Of a stretch of 64,000 bases of DNA, positions 62,483 through 64,000 are shown in pieces. Numbering within the stretch: the first letter of the stretch is position 1; every line of letters begins with the position of its first letter. This DNA comes from Rhizodiscina lignyota. Its lineage: Eukaryota > Ascomycota > Dothideomycetes > Aulographales > Rhizodiscinaceae. The translations under genes and the position numbers were made by a program. The notes under the pieces were generated by a model. It made no database searches. It was given only the letters and a program-made list of their open reading frames with translations, and was not told the DNA's origin. The stretch lies in contig ML978121.1 in assembly GCA_010015805.1 (NCBI GenBank), forward strand, positions 806,001 through 870,000, in the 5' to 3' direction.

Positions 62483-63186
62483 GGTGGTTGGTAGGATTGG
62501 CTCGCTTGAGTCTCTCATATGGTGATCAAGGAGGCCGATATTTCTGTATAACAAGGCAGGAGATGACAGCCCGCGCCCGTTCGAGTGATCTGGCCATGAT
62601 AAAGAAGAAACAATCGCGTTGTTGTATGTGGTGCGTCATTGACAGGATGGAATTGGGTTGGTCGGAAAACCCCCGATCTGCACCTATCGATGAGCCGCGC
62701 TAGGATCTTGCATATCATCTCATCTCGCGTTGGTCACCTTCATTCGGTGCCATCATAATCCCCCTGATTCAAAGCATCATCATTCATACCTCCCTCCCTG
62801 TATCTGAAGTCGCATGGCATCACTTTGCTGCTAACTAGACGATGCTGGATATCTGTTTGGTGTCCTCGACATGCGTCCTTCGTACTCCGTGGAGCTTACT
62901 GGACATCTCCTAGCCCCTTTCAGTTACTCTGTCCTAACATCTGCCTTACAGCCTAAGAGATATATTAATGTTCTTCAGGTATCTTCCTCATATTGTCTTG
63001 TATTCAACTGAGCGGTCTGTTCTAAGTTCATTCCTTCGTGCTAATAATCGATGCCCGAGAGCAGCAGTCATCCGACATGTTTGCGCGACTGATAAAAGTA
63101 GCCCTCATTGACTTACTCGCCTTATATGAACCTCACTTTAGAAGGATCGGTTGCTCCGCCTCTCTCTTATTTCCCTCACTGCAATT
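62483..63186. other. Intergenic between divergent genes
   Basis: 704 bp, no gene seen. Confidence 0.5.
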
Positions 63187-64000
63187 ATGGATCGCAATCC
63201 AAATACGGAATCCACATCCGCATGCTCACGAGTCTTCTCAATAGCCGAATTGGTTGAGCTTATTCTTCTCTGCGTTGAGCCTGACAACTTCAATCTGTGT
63301 TGCGCTCCAAGAGTCTGCCGATTCTGGTACGATGTCACTGGGAAGGAGGGACCATCTATTCGAAAGAAACTTTTCCTGCCGCTGAGCGCTGACGAACCCC
63401 ACAATTCCGCCGCTACAGATGAAGATACGTATGCCCCTAATCCTTGGGTTGAGACACGACTTGAACCATTTCCCCCTCGGTACGTGGGATGGTGCGGTGC
63501 AACGATTTTCTTGGAGCATTTGACTAGATGCATCGGAACGCAAACGAGCGTCAAGAACGCTAAATTATTCGAGCCGCATGCAAGTTGGAGATGGATGCTC
63601 CCGTATCAACCCCCTTGTACGAGACTCCGTATCATTGAGTGTGTCCACTCCCCGAAATACGGTCCGTGTAGGCACGCTCTCATCTGCCTCCCGAACCGAT
63701 GAGTCTTTCCAAACAAGTGTCACAAGATCTCCTCAGTTTGAAGGAGATGGCTGGGGTGGAAAAACAATAGGTATGGGGCTTCTGTATCAGACTGTTCATA
63801 CGTATCTTTTGGAAGGTCCGTGGAACCGTTTCTGCCTACTGAACCCTTCACAATGTACCGATCTTTTCGCGGCGGAGATGCATGAGCAATTTCGTTGCAT
63901 ACGGCCGATATGTCTACGCTGCTTCCTTGTGGAGTTGAAGCGGCTGCATCCAGAGGTAGGGAGCGCTGAAAACAATGCAGGAACTGTAACACTTCTACTT
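63187..64000 (+). CDS. F-box-like protein (3' end outside window)
   Basis: Starts at the ATG of MDRNPNTES. An F-box-like N-terminus (FSIAELVELILLCVEPDNF then CCAPRVCRFWYDV) is followed by KLFLPLSAD and HASWRWMLPYQPPC, typical of fungal F-box families. An intron lies at about 63660-63726: the exon 1 frame stops at 63700, while a second open frame from about 63727 (QFEGDGWGGKTIGMGLL) runs to the right edge. Two splice choices fit and I cannot decide between them. The remaining C-terminal part is missing from the window. Substrate unknown. Confidence 0.65.

Overview
The window is nuclear DNA of a filamentous ascomycete. Genes are dense on both strands, most are split by 50-120 nt GT-AG introns (typically GTAAGT/GTATGT donors), and gene families such as CorA-like proteins, small F-box proteins, an Ash1-type SET methyltransferase, Arb2-domain proteins and GH28 enzymes are those of Pezizomycotina. 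The mix fits Dothideomycetes best, but that placement is an inference. I rebuilt exon joins by hand; in nearly all multi-exon genes every phase closes exactly. I saw no tRNA, rRNA, CRISPR or intact mobile element.

Layout. 0-5 kb: a gene cut by the left edge, a CorA-like membrane protein and an unknown helical protein. 5-24.5 kb is mostly housekeeping: U1 snRNP 70K divergent from mitoribosomal mL43, triosephosphate isomerase, an F-box protein, a glucose-transporter-like MFS protein, an Ash1-like H3K36 methyltransferase, an FAD monooxygenase, an orphan Arb2 protein, mitoribosomal uS14m and, divergent from it, a UFL1-like protein. 25-38.6 kb is accessory and metabolic: a cytochrome b561, an MDR-type reductase, a four-helix membrane protein, a stand-alone adenylating enzyme, a decayed tract, a P450, an old-yellow-enzyme oxidoreductase and an oil-body-associated (DUF1264) protein. 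This may be a small metabolite locus.

39-46.5 kb returns to conserved genes: CDC48, Golgi GDPase GDA1 and a PPPDE-PUL protein. 46.5-64 kb is again accessory: an arylsulfatase relic, an aldehyde dehydrogenase, a long gene-free stretch, a ferric reductase with two perfect iron-GATA-factor sites upstream, a DHA1-type MFS exporter, an unknown 172-aa protein, a secreted GH28 enzyme, an FAD oxidoreductase and an F-box gene running off the right edge.

How the genes work together. The conserved genes are unrelated in function and share only promoters (U1-70K/mL43, uS14m/UFL1-like, GDA1/PPPDE-PUL). The most notable points are the UFL1-like protein, since the UFM1 pathway is thought to be lost from most ascomycetes; the ATCWGATAA sites before the ferric reductase; and the 25-38 kb oxidoreductase set around an adenylation-only enzyme. 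I cannot claim a wholly new system from sequence alone.
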